DNA of 64,000 nt, taken from NCBI RefSeq assembly GCF_040448675.1, contig NZ_CP159289.1, positions 1,612,001 through 1,676,000 of the forward strand, read 5' to 3'. Shown one piece after another: positions 54,316 to 62,943 of this stretch. Position 1 is the stretch's first letter. Every line of letters starts with the position of its first letter. The translations under genes and the position numbers were made by a program. The notes under the pieces were generated by a model. That model saw nothing but the letters and a program-made list of their open reading frames with translations, had not been told where the DNA came from and did no database searches. Source of the stretch: Dyadobacter sp. 676. Its GTDB lineage: Bacteria; Bacteroidota; Bacteroidia; Cytophagales; Spirosomataceae.

Positions 54316-57300
54316 CTAAAAATTAAAATTGGCACCCAGCTGAAAACTGCGCGTAGCCGGATTATTCCGCCCCACAAAACCGATAATGTTCGTACCGGAG
54401 CCGAAGGTAAGCGCCTCGGGATCATAGCCCCGGAACGGCGTATTGAGAAACAGGTTCGTGCCGGTCAGATTGAACCGCACACCTCCTTTAAACACCGTTC
54501 CGGCCAATGCCGCTTTGGGAACGGCATAGGAAAGACTGACCGTCCGCAGCCTGAACCACGAACCGTCCTGAATATTGAACTGGGCGGAATTGCCCATATA
54601 CCGCGCCGTGGAAGGGTTGTAAAACGAGTCGTCGAGAATAACCGCCTTGGTATTGGGCACATAGGTTACCGATCCATCAGCGCCCTCCTGCGCTACAACC
54701 CCTTTAAATACGACCTGCTCATAACGTCTTTCGGTGATCCTGATCGAACCGGAACGGAACGCGTTGCGCTCGCCGAGATCCACAACGTCGCCGCCTTGCC
54801 GCCATTCGAGCAGGAACGAAAGGCCCAGACCGCGATAATTAAAGGAATTGGTAAGGCCGGCCGTCCAATCGGGCAATGCATTCCCCCACGGAACGGTAAC
54901 CTGGCTGGTAAGCGGGAAACCATTTGGCTGAATCAGCAATTGCCCGTCCGGCGCGCGCAGGTAATCGAGCCCCCACAGCTCGCCGAGTTTGCTCCCTTCC
55001 CGCACTTTCAAAACCCCGCGGCTGCCGTTGTCGAAATAGGAGATTTCTTCCAGCTCATCCGGCATTTCGATCACCTTACCCGCCATTTTGGTAAAATTCA
55101 AAGACATATCCCAGGTGAACCGCGCCGTTTGTACCGGCTTGTAAGTGGCCAGCAACTCTACCCCCCTGTTACGGATCAAACCGATATTGGTATAGTAAAA
55201 TGAGTACCCCGAGACATTCGAAACCGGTGCACGGACGATCTGGTCCTTGCTGTCCATTGTAAAATACGTTGCGTCGAGCATCAGTCTGTTCCTGAAAAAA
55301 CGCAACTCGGTACCAAATTCAATGGAAGTGGTACGTTCGGGCCGAAGATTATCCGCGGCAGTTGTCGAGCGGCGAATGTAACCCGGCACCGTATTCCCGA
55401 ATGGAAAGTTATCGGCCAGTTCATAATACACGCCGATCACGTACGGATCAGTTCCCTTGCCCACTTGTGCCCACGAGGCACGAAGTTTCCCGTAAGAGAG
55501 AATATCGTTCCCGGGCAGGCTTTCGGTGAAAATATACCCGGCGCTGAACGATGGATAGAAAAACGAATTATTCGCTTTGGGCAGGGTAGATACGATATCG
55601 TTCCGGCCGGTCGCGTTGAGATACAGCATCTCCTTGTAGCTCAGCTTTGCATCCCCGAAGAAACTGACAATACGGTACTGCAACGGCGAATAGAAGCGCT
55701 TCTGCTGGTTACGGTAGCTGCCAATCTGATCGGTAAACGGCGCCCGCCAGCCCTCGCCGCGTTCATAGTAGCTGTCGGGCCGTTGGCTGCCCACGACCGA
55801 ATTGCCGACCATGAGCGAACCATTCCAATTCTCGTTGAACTGCTTCGTTGCGGTCAAATACAAGTTGGAGTTGATTTCCCGATAGTTAATATTCTCTTTG
55901 ATCAGGAAACCTTTGACCGCCGTTCCGACATCGAATGTACTGTCTACCTGCCGCTTACGGCGCTCGCTGAAAGCGTCCATCGTGATCTGGTATTTCGCGG
56001 CGAGCCAGTCGGTAATGTTATAATTCAATGTCAGATCGGCGATATACCGGTTAACTGCATCGATCCGCGGGCTCTTTTTAACGAGGTAGACCGGGTTGTC
56101 GGTAAAGCCCGGGAGTAAGTTTTTATAGGAACCGTCGGGGTTCAGGTAATCATTCACGTCATAGGTATTCGGCCAATACGACAACGCGCTGAACACCGAT
56201 TTGTCCCCGGCAGGCGGGCGTTTTCCGCCGGAGCGGATATAGTTGAACGAACCCGATGCGGAAAAACGCTTCGTAAAATTGTAGGTGCCGGCCAATTTGC
56301 CCGAAGCCCGTTCGAAATAGGTAGCAGGCACAATTCCCTGCTGGTAATTATGCCCGGCCGAAAGGTAAATGTTGCCTTTCTCACCGCCCTTTGTGAGCGT
56401 GATATTGTTGTTCGTGCGGAAGCCGCTTTGGTAAAAACCACGGAAGTTATCGTAAATGCGGTCGGTGGTATTACCGATAATCGACGGCCCGAAAGACTGA
56501 TACGGTGTCCGTTGGCGCACTTCCGTAGGGGAAATAAATTCACCGAAGCGGCCCTGAATGAAGCGCGTCTGAATATCGGGCGATTTCCCCAGTACATCCA
56601 CCCCACCCGACAGCGAAACCGAGACATTCAACTTCCCCGATTTCCCGCGCTTCGTCGTAATGATTATGGCCCCGTTCGACGCGCGCAGGCCATACAGCGC
56701 CGTCGCCGCCGGGCCTTTCAGCACAGAAATGTTCTCGATATCGTCGGGATTGATATCGGCTGCACGGTTGGTATTTGCAAATTGCTCGGCCGCCCCCGGC
56801 GATGCCGAACCCGCGCTTGGCAGCGGATTGCCGGCGGTCGTCGCATTACTGATAATGATACCGTCGACGACAAACAGCGGCTGGTTATCGGCACTGCCGC
56901 TGAGGGAGGTAATCCCCCGTAAAATGATGTTCACGCCCGCGCCGGGTGCGCCACCCGAACCGGTAATGACCGCCCCGGCAATCTTGCCCTGCAATGCGCC
57001 CACCATATTCGGGTTGCCGGATTCCTTAATCTCTTCCGACCGGATAGATTGCACCGAATAGCCGATCGCCCGCTTTTCCTGCGTTTGGCCCAGGGCCGTC
57101 ACTACCACCTCGTCCAGCACCGACGCGTCGGCTTCCATCTGCACATTCACATCTGCGCGTCGAGCTCCCAGCGTAACTTCCTGCTTCTTAAACCCAATAA
57201 AACTGAATACCAGCGTGGCCCCGCGCTCAGCCCTTACGGAATACTCGCCTTTTTCGTCGGTCGATGTGCCTTGCGACGTTCCTTTGACGCTCACGCTGAC

Positions 57301-57435
57301 CCCGGGCATCTCCGTACCGTCCTTATCCGTCACTTTTCCCGTCACCGGTCCGTCCTGCCCCCACACGACATTCCAGCAAAACGCCATTACCAGGCTAAGC
57401 AACATCGAGTTGCCGTCAAGTAGTTTTTTCATCAT
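54316..57435 (-). CDS. SusC/RagA-family TonB-linked outer-membrane transporter (unit D)
   Basis: A 1039-residue TonB-dependent transporter. Signal peptide to VVWGQ; carboxypeptidase-regulatory-like domain (VTGKVTDKDGTEMPGVSVSVKG); LDEVVVTALGQTQEKRAIGYSV; plug with PLFVVDGIIISN and LKGPAATALYGLRASNG; barrel to FQLGANFNF. First gene of unit D. Two adjacent ATGs (57435, 57432) are equally possible starts. The 5' region also holds BlaI-type operators that belong to the divergent M56 remnant. Confidence 0.95.
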   Translation of the reverse strand: MMKKLLDGNSMLLSLVMAFCWNVVWGQDGPVTGKVTDKDGTEMPGVSVSVKGTSQGTSTDEKGEYSVRAERGATLVFSFIGFKKQEVTLGARRADVNVQMEADASVLDEVVVTALGQTQEKRAIGYSVQSIRSEEIKESGNPNMVGALQGKIAGAVITGSGGAPGAGVNIILRGITSLSGSADNQPLFVVDGIIISNATTAGNPLPSAGSASPGAAEQFANTNRAADINPDDIENISVLKGPAATALYGLRASNGAIIITTKRGKSGKLNVSVSLSGGVDVLGKSPDIQTRFIQGRFGEFISPTEVRQRTPYQSFGPSIIGNTTDRIYDNFRGFYQSGFRTNNNITLTKGGEKGNIYLSAGHNYQQGIVPATYFERASGKLAGTYNFTKRFSASGSFNYIRSGGKRPPAGDKSVFSALSYWPNTYDVNDYLNPDGSYKNLLPGFTDNPVYLVKKSPRIDAVNRYIADLTLNYNITDWLAAKYQITMDAFSERRKRQVDSTFDVGTAVKGFLIKENINYREINSNLYLTATKQFNENWNGSLMVGNSVVGSQRPDSYYERGEGWRAPFTDQIGSYRNQQKRFYSPLQYRIVSFFGDAKLSYKEMLYLNATGRNDIVSTLPKANNSFFYPSFSAGYIFTESLPGNDILSYGKLRASWAQVGKGTDPYVIGVYYELADNFPFGNTVPGYIRRSTTAADNLRPERTTSIEFGTELRFFRNRLMLDATYFTMDSKDQIVRAPVSNVSGYSFYYTNIGLIRNRGVELLATYKPVQTARFTWDMSLNFTKMAGKVIEMPDELEEISYFDNGSRGVLKVREGSKLGELWGLDYLRAPDGQLLIQPNGFPLTSQVTVPWGNALPDWTAGLTNSFNYRGLGLSFLLEWRQGGDVVDLGERNAFRSGSIRITERRYEQVVFKGVVAQEGADGSVTYVPNTKAVILDDSFYNPSTARYMGNSAQFNIQDGSWFRLRTVSLSYAVPKAALAGTVFKGGVRFNLTGTNLFLNTPFRGYDPEALTFGSGTNIIGFVGRNNPATRSFQLGANFNF

Positions 57436-57606
57436 ATGTTAGTTAGGTGTCACTTATATGTTACATGTAATTTACAATCCGATCTTTAAAAAATATCATC
57501 CCTGGTGCAGTTAAGAGAATAACCACCCGATATCGGTTAGCCTGCGGCGCAATCCACATCGTTTAATTTCTCCTGCTTGTACAATTCCGGGCAGAAAAAA
57601 CTTATT

Positions 57607-57640
57607 ACTATAAAAATAGTTTGTTAACTATAAAAATAGT
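57607..57640. promoter_or_regulatory. Two BlaI/penicillinase-repressor-type operators
   Basis: Two identical 14-bp palindromes, ACTATAAAAATAGT, at 57607-57620 and 57627-57640, exactly 20 bp apart (two helical turns). Repeated ACTAT-N4-ATAGT dyads are the kind of site bound by BlaI-family repressors, which pair with M56 peptidases in Bacteroidota. The blaI gene itself is missing, so the sites may be orphaned or serve a repressor elsewhere. Confidence 0.5.
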
Positions 57641-57720
57641 TTAATATTTACATCATTGAACCTGAAGAGCTCACCAGCAAGGATCTTACAAGGACCTGTG
57701 ACCAATTAACCTGCCGACTT

Positions 57721-58191
57721 ATGCTGATCCCCTACCTTATGAAAGTCAGCCTGGTGCTGGCTCTGCTCTCCGGTTCGAGACATTTTCGACGCTCAACCGG
57801 GCTCTGTTGTGGCTGAATGCGGCCGCCGCGTGGACGTTACCGTTGATCAGCCTGCCTGGCTGGGGACCGGTGGAAGTGCAGAGCAAATTCGATCGAAGCA
57901 TTCCGAAAGTGATCGACAAGCTGCCGCAACCCGGCCACCCGATCGTGACCATTCAGCCGGAACGATTCGAAGCGGCAACCGCGGCTGTTCCACCCATGTC
58001 GGTAGCCGGCTGGATAATGGCAATATATCTGGCGGGAGTGGTAATTCTGGCGGCCCGCTTTCTCTATCGGACCGGGCGCCTGTGTATTCTGGTAAGAAAA
58101 AAATCGCACCGAAAAATGCCTCGACGGCATTTCCATCGTACGCGTTGAAGATTCCGCGCGTCGAAAGCATATCGTAGTGTATACGGAATAA
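57721..58191 (+). pseudogene. Decayed M56 (BlaR1-like) peptidase gene
   Basis: The remnant starts with the typical N-terminus MLIPYLMKVSLVLALLSG, then loses about seven codons and frame. It continues in another frame as ETFSTLNRALLWLNAAAAWTL PLISLPGW, a periplasmic segment, and a membrane helix (AGWIMAIYLAGVVILAARFLYRTGRL). A third shift at A7 (58097-58103) restores GISIVRVEDSA before a stop at 58191. The HEXXH protease core and the C-terminal sensor are absent, so it cannot function. An intact member would be a membrane metalloprotease that inactivates BlaI. Two operators are upstream but no blaI. Confidence 0.7.
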
Positions 58192-58196
58192 CAACA

Positions 58197-58222
58197 GAAG
58201 GCGGCCCGTTCGGGCCGCCTTC
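58197..58222 (-). terminator. Hairpin after phosphoglucomutase
   Basis: GAAGGCGGCCC and GGGCCGCCTTC form an 11-bp perfect stem with a GTTC/GAAC loop, 27 bp past the phosphoglucomutase stop. No U tract, so it may be a 3'-end hairpin shared with the pseudogene on the other strand. Confidence 0.55.
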
Positions 58223-58248
58223 GCATTCACAGGTATTAGTGACTGCAC

Positions 58249-60012
58249 CTATTTTAAATTCAACTCTTCCCCGATCGCCTTCACTTTCTCTTTCAGCGAA
58301 GCATATACGCTATCGAAATCCTCATTCTTTTCCAACGCAGCACGTACGCCTACGTAAAACTTGATCTTCGGCTCGGTACCCGACGGGCGGCAGGTGAATT
58401 TTGTACCGTCTTCGGTGAAAAACTGCAACACGTTCGATGATTCGATGCCCATTTCACCCGATGGAATGGAATCGGTATTGCCCGATTTGAAATCGGTCGT
58501 GGTCAGCGCTTTGTAATCGTCCATTCTTACGACAGGCGACCCCGCGATAGTTTTAGGCGGGTTAGCCCGGAAATCGGCCATCATTTGCTGGATTTCGTCC
58601 GCACCCGATTTGCCTTTTTTAGTGAGTGAGATCAACCCTTCATAATAGAAACCAAACTGTTTATAGATTTCCATCAGCATATCGAAGAGACTCAACCCCT
58701 TGTCTTTGGCATAGGCCGTCAGCTCGGCGATCATAGCGCAGGAAGCGATCGCATCCTTGTCGCGCACGGCATCGCCAATGAGGTAGCCGTAGCTCTCTTC
58801 GCCGCCACCGATAAATTGTTCCTTGCCTTCTTTCTCACGAATTACCTGTGCGATATATTTAAAACCGGTGAGCGTGTTATAGCACTTCACATCGTAAGCC
58901 GCCGCCATTTTGTCGATCAGGTCGGTGGTAACGATGGTTTTACATACGAACTGGGTTCCCGTAAGTTTGCCGGCGTCTTTCCATGCATTCAGAAGATAGT
59001 AAATAAGGACGCTGGCCGTCTGGTTGCCGTTCAGGAGCTGGATTTCTCCGTGGTGGTTCTTTACCGCGATACCAACGCGGTCCGAGTCGGGGTCGGTGCC
59101 CATTACCAGGTCCGCATCTATTTCCTTCGCCTTTTCAACGGCTTTGGACATCGCTTCGCTTTCTTCCGGGTTAGGATAAACGACCGTCGGGAATTGCCCG
59201 TTGCCTTTTGGTTCGGCCTGCTCCTCGATCACGGTTACCGCTTCGAAACCCATCCTGGCCAGCAATTGCGGTACCAGGGTGACACCCGTTCCGTGCAACG
59301 GCGTGTAAACGATTTTCAGGTCTTTCTGGCGTTCCAAAGCACCTTTCGAGATCGAGAGCGAAAGAATGTGGTTGATATATTTCTCGTCGACCTCGGCGCC
59401 GATTTTGGTAATTTTAGAGGCGTCACCGTCGAATTTCACCTGATCGATGGATGTGATCGCATTCACTTCCTCGATAATATTCTTATCGTGCGGCGCAACT
59501 ACCTGAGAACCGTCGGTCCAGTAAGCTTTGTAGCCATTGTATTCCTTCGGGTTATGGGATGCGGTCACTACCACCCCGCTTTTGCAACCGAGCAAACGGA
59601 TCGCGAACGAAAGCTCCGGTGTCGGGCGCAGGCCTTCGAAAAGGTATACCGAAATGCCGTTGGCCGAGAAAATATCCGCTATGATCTTCGCAAACTCATC
59701 CGACTTGATACGGCTGTCGTAAGCTACGGCCACGCTTTTCTCTTCGTTGGGGAATGCTTTGTTGAGATAATTCGCCAAACCCTGCGTCGCAGAGCCTACC
59801 GTATAGCGGTTCATACGGTTGGAACCGATGCCTATAAGCCCCCTGAGTCCACCTGTTCCGAATTCGAGGTCTTTGTAAAATGCGTCAGTCAGTTCAGTGT
59901 CGTTGCCCTCATCGATCAGCTGTTGAATGGATTGTTTTGTATCGATATCATAATCACCATTGAGCCAGCTGCTCACTTTGGTCATCACATTCGGTTCCAA
60001 TTTTGCAGTCAT
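58249..60012 (-). CDS. Phosphoglucomutase/phosphomannomutase (alpha-D-phosphohexomutase)
   Basis: A 587-residue cytoplasmic phosphohexomutase. Active-site serine loop TASHNPKEYNGYKAYW (~residues 143-158), metal loop GTDPDSDRVGI (~303-313), sugar-binding GGGEESYGYLIGD, and phosphate-binding RPSGTEPKIKFYV near the end. The size (~580) fits the large PgcA-type class. The ATG at 60012 is preferred over a TTG at 60018. It probably converts glucose 1-phosphate and 6-phosphate, feeding sugar from the neighbouring glucosidase or supplying nucleotide-sugar synthesis. 54 bp separate it from the glucosidase gene at 60067. Confidence 0.95.
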   Translation of the reverse strand: MTAKLEPNVMTKVSSWLNGDYDIDTKQSIQQLIDEGNDTELTDAFYKDLEFGTGGLRGLIGIGSNRMNRYTVGSATQGLANYLNKAFPNEEKSVAVAYDSRIKSDEFAKIIADIFSANGISVYLFEGLRPTPELSFAIRLLGCKSGVVVTASHNPKEYNGYKAYWTDGSQVVAPHDKNIIEEVNAITSIDQVKFDGDASKITKIGAEVDEKYINHILSLSISKGALERQKDLKIVYTPLHGTGVTLVPQLLARMGFEAVTVIEEQAEPKGNGQFPTVVYPNPEESEAMSKAVEKAKEIDADLVMGTDPDSDRVGIAVKNHHGEIQLLNGNQTASVLIYYLLNAWKDAGKLTGTQFVCKTIVTTDLIDKMAAAYDVKCYNTLTGFKYIAQVIREKEGKEQFIGGGEESYGYLIGDAVRDKDAIASCAMIAELTAYAKDKGLSLFDMLMEIYKQFGFYYEGLISLTKKGKSGADEIQQMMADFRANPPKTIAGSPVVRMDDYKALTTTDFKSGNTDSIPSGEMGIESSNVLQFFTEDGTKFTCRPSGTEPKIKFYVGVRAALEKNEDFDSVYASLKEKVKAIGEELNLK

Positions 60013-60066
60013 AATCAAGTTAAATAGAATTAATTAAGAGAATTTTTAATGTATGTACCGTCATTC

Positions 60067-62757
60067 TTACTTACCGATCTCTACCGGTTCCTTCTCTACG
60101 GTCGAGAATTGTTCCCTGGCGGTTTTGTGAATAAGCTCCGCAACAAGGCCAGTCCAGCCCGTCTGATGGCTGGCACCACAGCCACGACCGTTGTCGCCGT
60201 GGAAATATTCGTAAAAAAGCACGTGCTCGTTAAAGTGAGGGTCCTTCTGCATTTTCTCATCGTGCCCGTAAACCGCACGCTTGCCTTCCGAGTCCTTCTT
60301 GAAAATGTCGATCAGGCGACAGGCAATGGCGAGCGCGGCATCCTTGATCGTCGTGAGGTTACCGGAATTCGTAGGGTACTCGATCATGAAATCCTCCCCG
60401 TAATAGGTATGAAATTTCATCAACGAATCGAAAATCAGGTAGTTCAGCGGGAACCAGATCGGGCCCCGCCAGTTCGAATTTCCACCCATAATGTCGGTCA
60501 GGGCTTCCGCAGGAGTGTAATCTACCTGCAAAACCTCCCCGTTGATGTAAAATTTGTATGGGTTTTCCTCGTGGTATTTGGACAATGCGCGAACGCCGTA
60601 ATCCGAGAGGAACTCGCTTTCGTCCAGCATCCGCTTCATGATCATCTTCATCCGGTGCCCCCGCAGGATCGACAGCAGCCTGTTTTCTCCTTTGCCGGAT
60701 TCGAACCACCTCGAAATCAAGCGTGCCAGGTCCGGGCGGTTCGCCAGCACCCATTCGACGCGGCGTTTAAAGACAGGCAGCTTGTCCAGGTTCTGGGGAT
60801 CGAGGATTTCGACCGCAAAAAGCGGGATCAGTCCTACAATAGACCGCACCTTCAACAAAATGCTCTGACCGTTGGGGATGTGGATCACGTCGTAATAGAA
60901 CTGGTCCTCCTCGTCCCAGAGGCTGATCGACTGGTTTTTCCCGCCGATCGACTCCATGGCGCCCGCAATGTGCAGGAAGTGCTCGAAGAACTTGGAAGCC
61001 ATGTCCTGGTAAACTCCGTGCACGAGCGCGATCTCCACCGAAATACGCAGCATATTCAGCGTATACATAGCCATCCAGCCCGTGGCGTCGGCTTGTTGCA
61101 GTTTTCCGCCGAAAGGCATGGGAGTCGAGCGGTCGAATACGCCGATATTATCGAGTCCGAGGAAGCCTCCGCTGAAAATGTTGTTGCCCGTGTCGTCTTT
61201 CTGGTTGACCCACCACGTAAAGTTCAGGAGCAATTTATGGAATATTTTTTCCAAAAATTCGATATCTCCTACTCCGTTGTTTTGCTCGCGGTCTATTTCA
61301 TAAACTTTCCAGGTTGCCCAGCCGTGTACAGGCGGGTTCACATCGGAGAAGTTCCATTCATACGCGGGTATTTGCCCGTTCGGGTGCATATAGTACTCGC
61401 GCAGTAGGATTTCGAGTTGCCTTTTCGCAAAATCGGCGTCTACCCTTGCCAGCGGTACGCAATGAAAGGCCAAATCCCAGGCCGCGAACCACGGGTACTC
61501 CCATTTATCGGGCATTGAGATGATATTGGCGGCATAAAGATGCTTCCAGCCCGAGTTACGGCCCCATTTCCGGCCCTGATTAGGCCCCGGTTGCGCGGGA
61601 TCGCCTTTCAGCCATTCGTATACATTATAATAGTAAAACTGCTTGCTCCAGAGCATCCCGGCGTACGATTGCCGCTGGATCGAACGCAGGTCGCCATCCG
61701 CCACATCGCGCTGCAAATCGTCGTAAAACTCGTCGGCTTCGCGGATTCTTTTATTAAACAGGTCCTCAAAGCCTCCGAATGGTTCGGAAATCGAATGGTT
61801 TACAAAACGCAGCCGGAAAGTGGCGCTTTCGCCACCCTTGACGGTCCTCGTAAAACGCGCAGCCGCTTTCGTGCCGATGTTGTTCGGATTGACGGTATTG
61901 GTTTTCTGGCCGCTGACGATGTAGTCGTTAATGCCATCCTTCGGGTAAGCGGTATTGTTAGCCGTGCCGTAAAGTTTTTTGAAGTTCGTCTCGTTCTCGC
62001 AGAACAGCAATTCGTCCGCACCGTCGAGGTAGAGATTGTATTTTCCGTGTTTCCGATGCGTTACTTCGATGAGGCGGTTGGAAATACCGTTCATGATCGG
62101 CTTGTAGTTGAATGCCTCGTAGCCCCACGACCAGGTATTGCGGAACAGGATTTGCGGCAGCACCGTAATCGGCGCTTCGTTCGCACCCCGGTTAAAAACC
62201 GTCACCTTCATCAGGATATCTTCTTCATCGGCCTTGGCGTGCTCGATGAAAATATCGAAATACTCGTCGTTATCGAACACGCCGGTGTCCATGATTTCAT
62301 ACTCCGGGTCCTGCTTGCCCCGGCGCCCGTTTTCCTGACGCAGCTTGTCATACGGAAATGGCTGCTGCGGGTATTTATAAAGCATTTTGGTGTAGGAATG
62401 CGTGGGCGTGCTATCCAGATAATAATACATCTCCTTCACATCTTCCCCATGATTCGACTCCCGGTTGGTTAGACCGAAAATCCGCTCTTTCAGTATTTTG
62501 TCTTTATGGTTCCAGAAAGCGAACGAAAGACATATATGTTGCTTGTTGTCAGAAAAACCACCGATTCCGTCCTCGCCCCACCGGTACGCTTTGGAAAGGG
62601 CCATTTCATGGGTAATGTAGTTCCAGGCGTCGCCATTGCCGCTATAATCCTCCCGTACTGTACCCCATTGGCGCTCCGACAGATAAGGTCCCCATTTTTT
62701 CCATCCCTTATTTTCTTTTTGAAGACTTAACCTAACTTTTTCAGCTCCTTGTGCCAT
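60067..62757 (-). CDS. MGH1/GH63-type glucosidase-like protein
   Basis: An 896-residue (alpha/alpha)6-toroid glycoside hydrolase-like protein; the ATG at 62757 (MAQGAEKVRLSLQ) avoids an unlikely N-terminal extension. No signal peptide, so cytoplasmic. The N-terminal part is a beta-rich supersandwich (LTNRESNHGEDVKEMYYYLDSTPTHSYTKMLYKYP). The C-terminal toroid has DKWEYPWFAAWDLAFHCVPLA, FLGLDNIGVFDRSTPMP, QADATGWMAMYTLNM and GGNSNWRGPIWFPLNYL, resembling GH63 and mannosylglycerate/glucosylglycerate hydrolases. It is probably an alpha-glucosidase or compatible-solute hydrolase. Its operon partner is phosphoglucomutase. Confidence 0.88.
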   Translation of the reverse strand: MAQGAEKVRLSLQKENKGWKKWGPYLSERQWGTVREDYSGNGDAWNYITHEMALSKAYRWGEDGIGGFSDNKQHICLSFAFWNHKDKILKERIFGLTNRESNHGEDVKEMYYYLDSTPTHSYTKMLYKYPQQPFPYDKLRQENGRRGKQDPEYEIMDTGVFDNDEYFDIFIEHAKADEEDILMKVTVFNRGANEAPITVLPQILFRNTWSWGYEAFNYKPIMNGISNRLIEVTHRKHGKYNLYLDGADELLFCENETNFKKLYGTANNTAYPKDGINDYIVSGQKTNTVNPNNIGTKAAARFTRTVKGGESATFRLRFVNHSISEPFGGFEDLFNKRIREADEFYDDLQRDVADGDLRSIQRQSYAGMLWSKQFYYYNVYEWLKGDPAQPGPNQGRKWGRNSGWKHLYAANIISMPDKWEYPWFAAWDLAFHCVPLARVDADFAKRQLEILLREYYMHPNGQIPAYEWNFSDVNPPVHGWATWKVYEIDREQNNGVGDIEFLEKIFHKLLLNFTWWVNQKDDTGNNIFSGGFLGLDNIGVFDRSTPMPFGGKLQQADATGWMAMYTLNMLRISVEIALVHGVYQDMASKFFEHFLHIAGAMESIGGKNQSISLWDEEDQFYYDVIHIPNGQSILLKVRSIVGLIPLFAVEILDPQNLDKLPVFKRRVEWVLANRPDLARLISRWFESGKGENRLLSILRGHRMKMIMKRMLDESEFLSDYGVRALSKYHEENPYKFYINGEVLQVDYTPAEALTDIMGGNSNWRGPIWFPLNYLIFDSLMKFHTYYGEDFMIEYPTNSGNLTTIKDAALAIACRLIDIFKKDSEGKRAVYGHDEKMQKDPHFNEHVLFYEYFHGDNGRGCGASHQTGWTGLVAELIHKTAREQFSTVEKEPVEIGK

Positions 62758-62943
62758 TAATCCGTCAATTTTTCGAAAGGAATGAATTTCAATAATTACC
62801 CAATTTAGAAAACCGGTTTTCAAAAACACCAGAAACCGGAAGAAAATTGAAAAAAATTAATACGGCGGTTTCCGGTTGCACGCAGCTTCACAAACACTTG
62901 TAATTAACTCATAATGAGCTACAATAAGTAACCAGCGAGCACT

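Noticed and set aside
58816..60027. Long plus-strand open frame (~400 codons) opposite phosphoglucomutase
   Set aside because: It is antisense to a gene with all catalytic motifs intact and its translation has no domain-like character; a codon-bias shadow.
60049..61407. Plus-strand open frame of ~450 codons opposite the glucosidase
   Set aside because: Exactly antisense to a conserved toroid domain and with no start context or family signature; a shadow.
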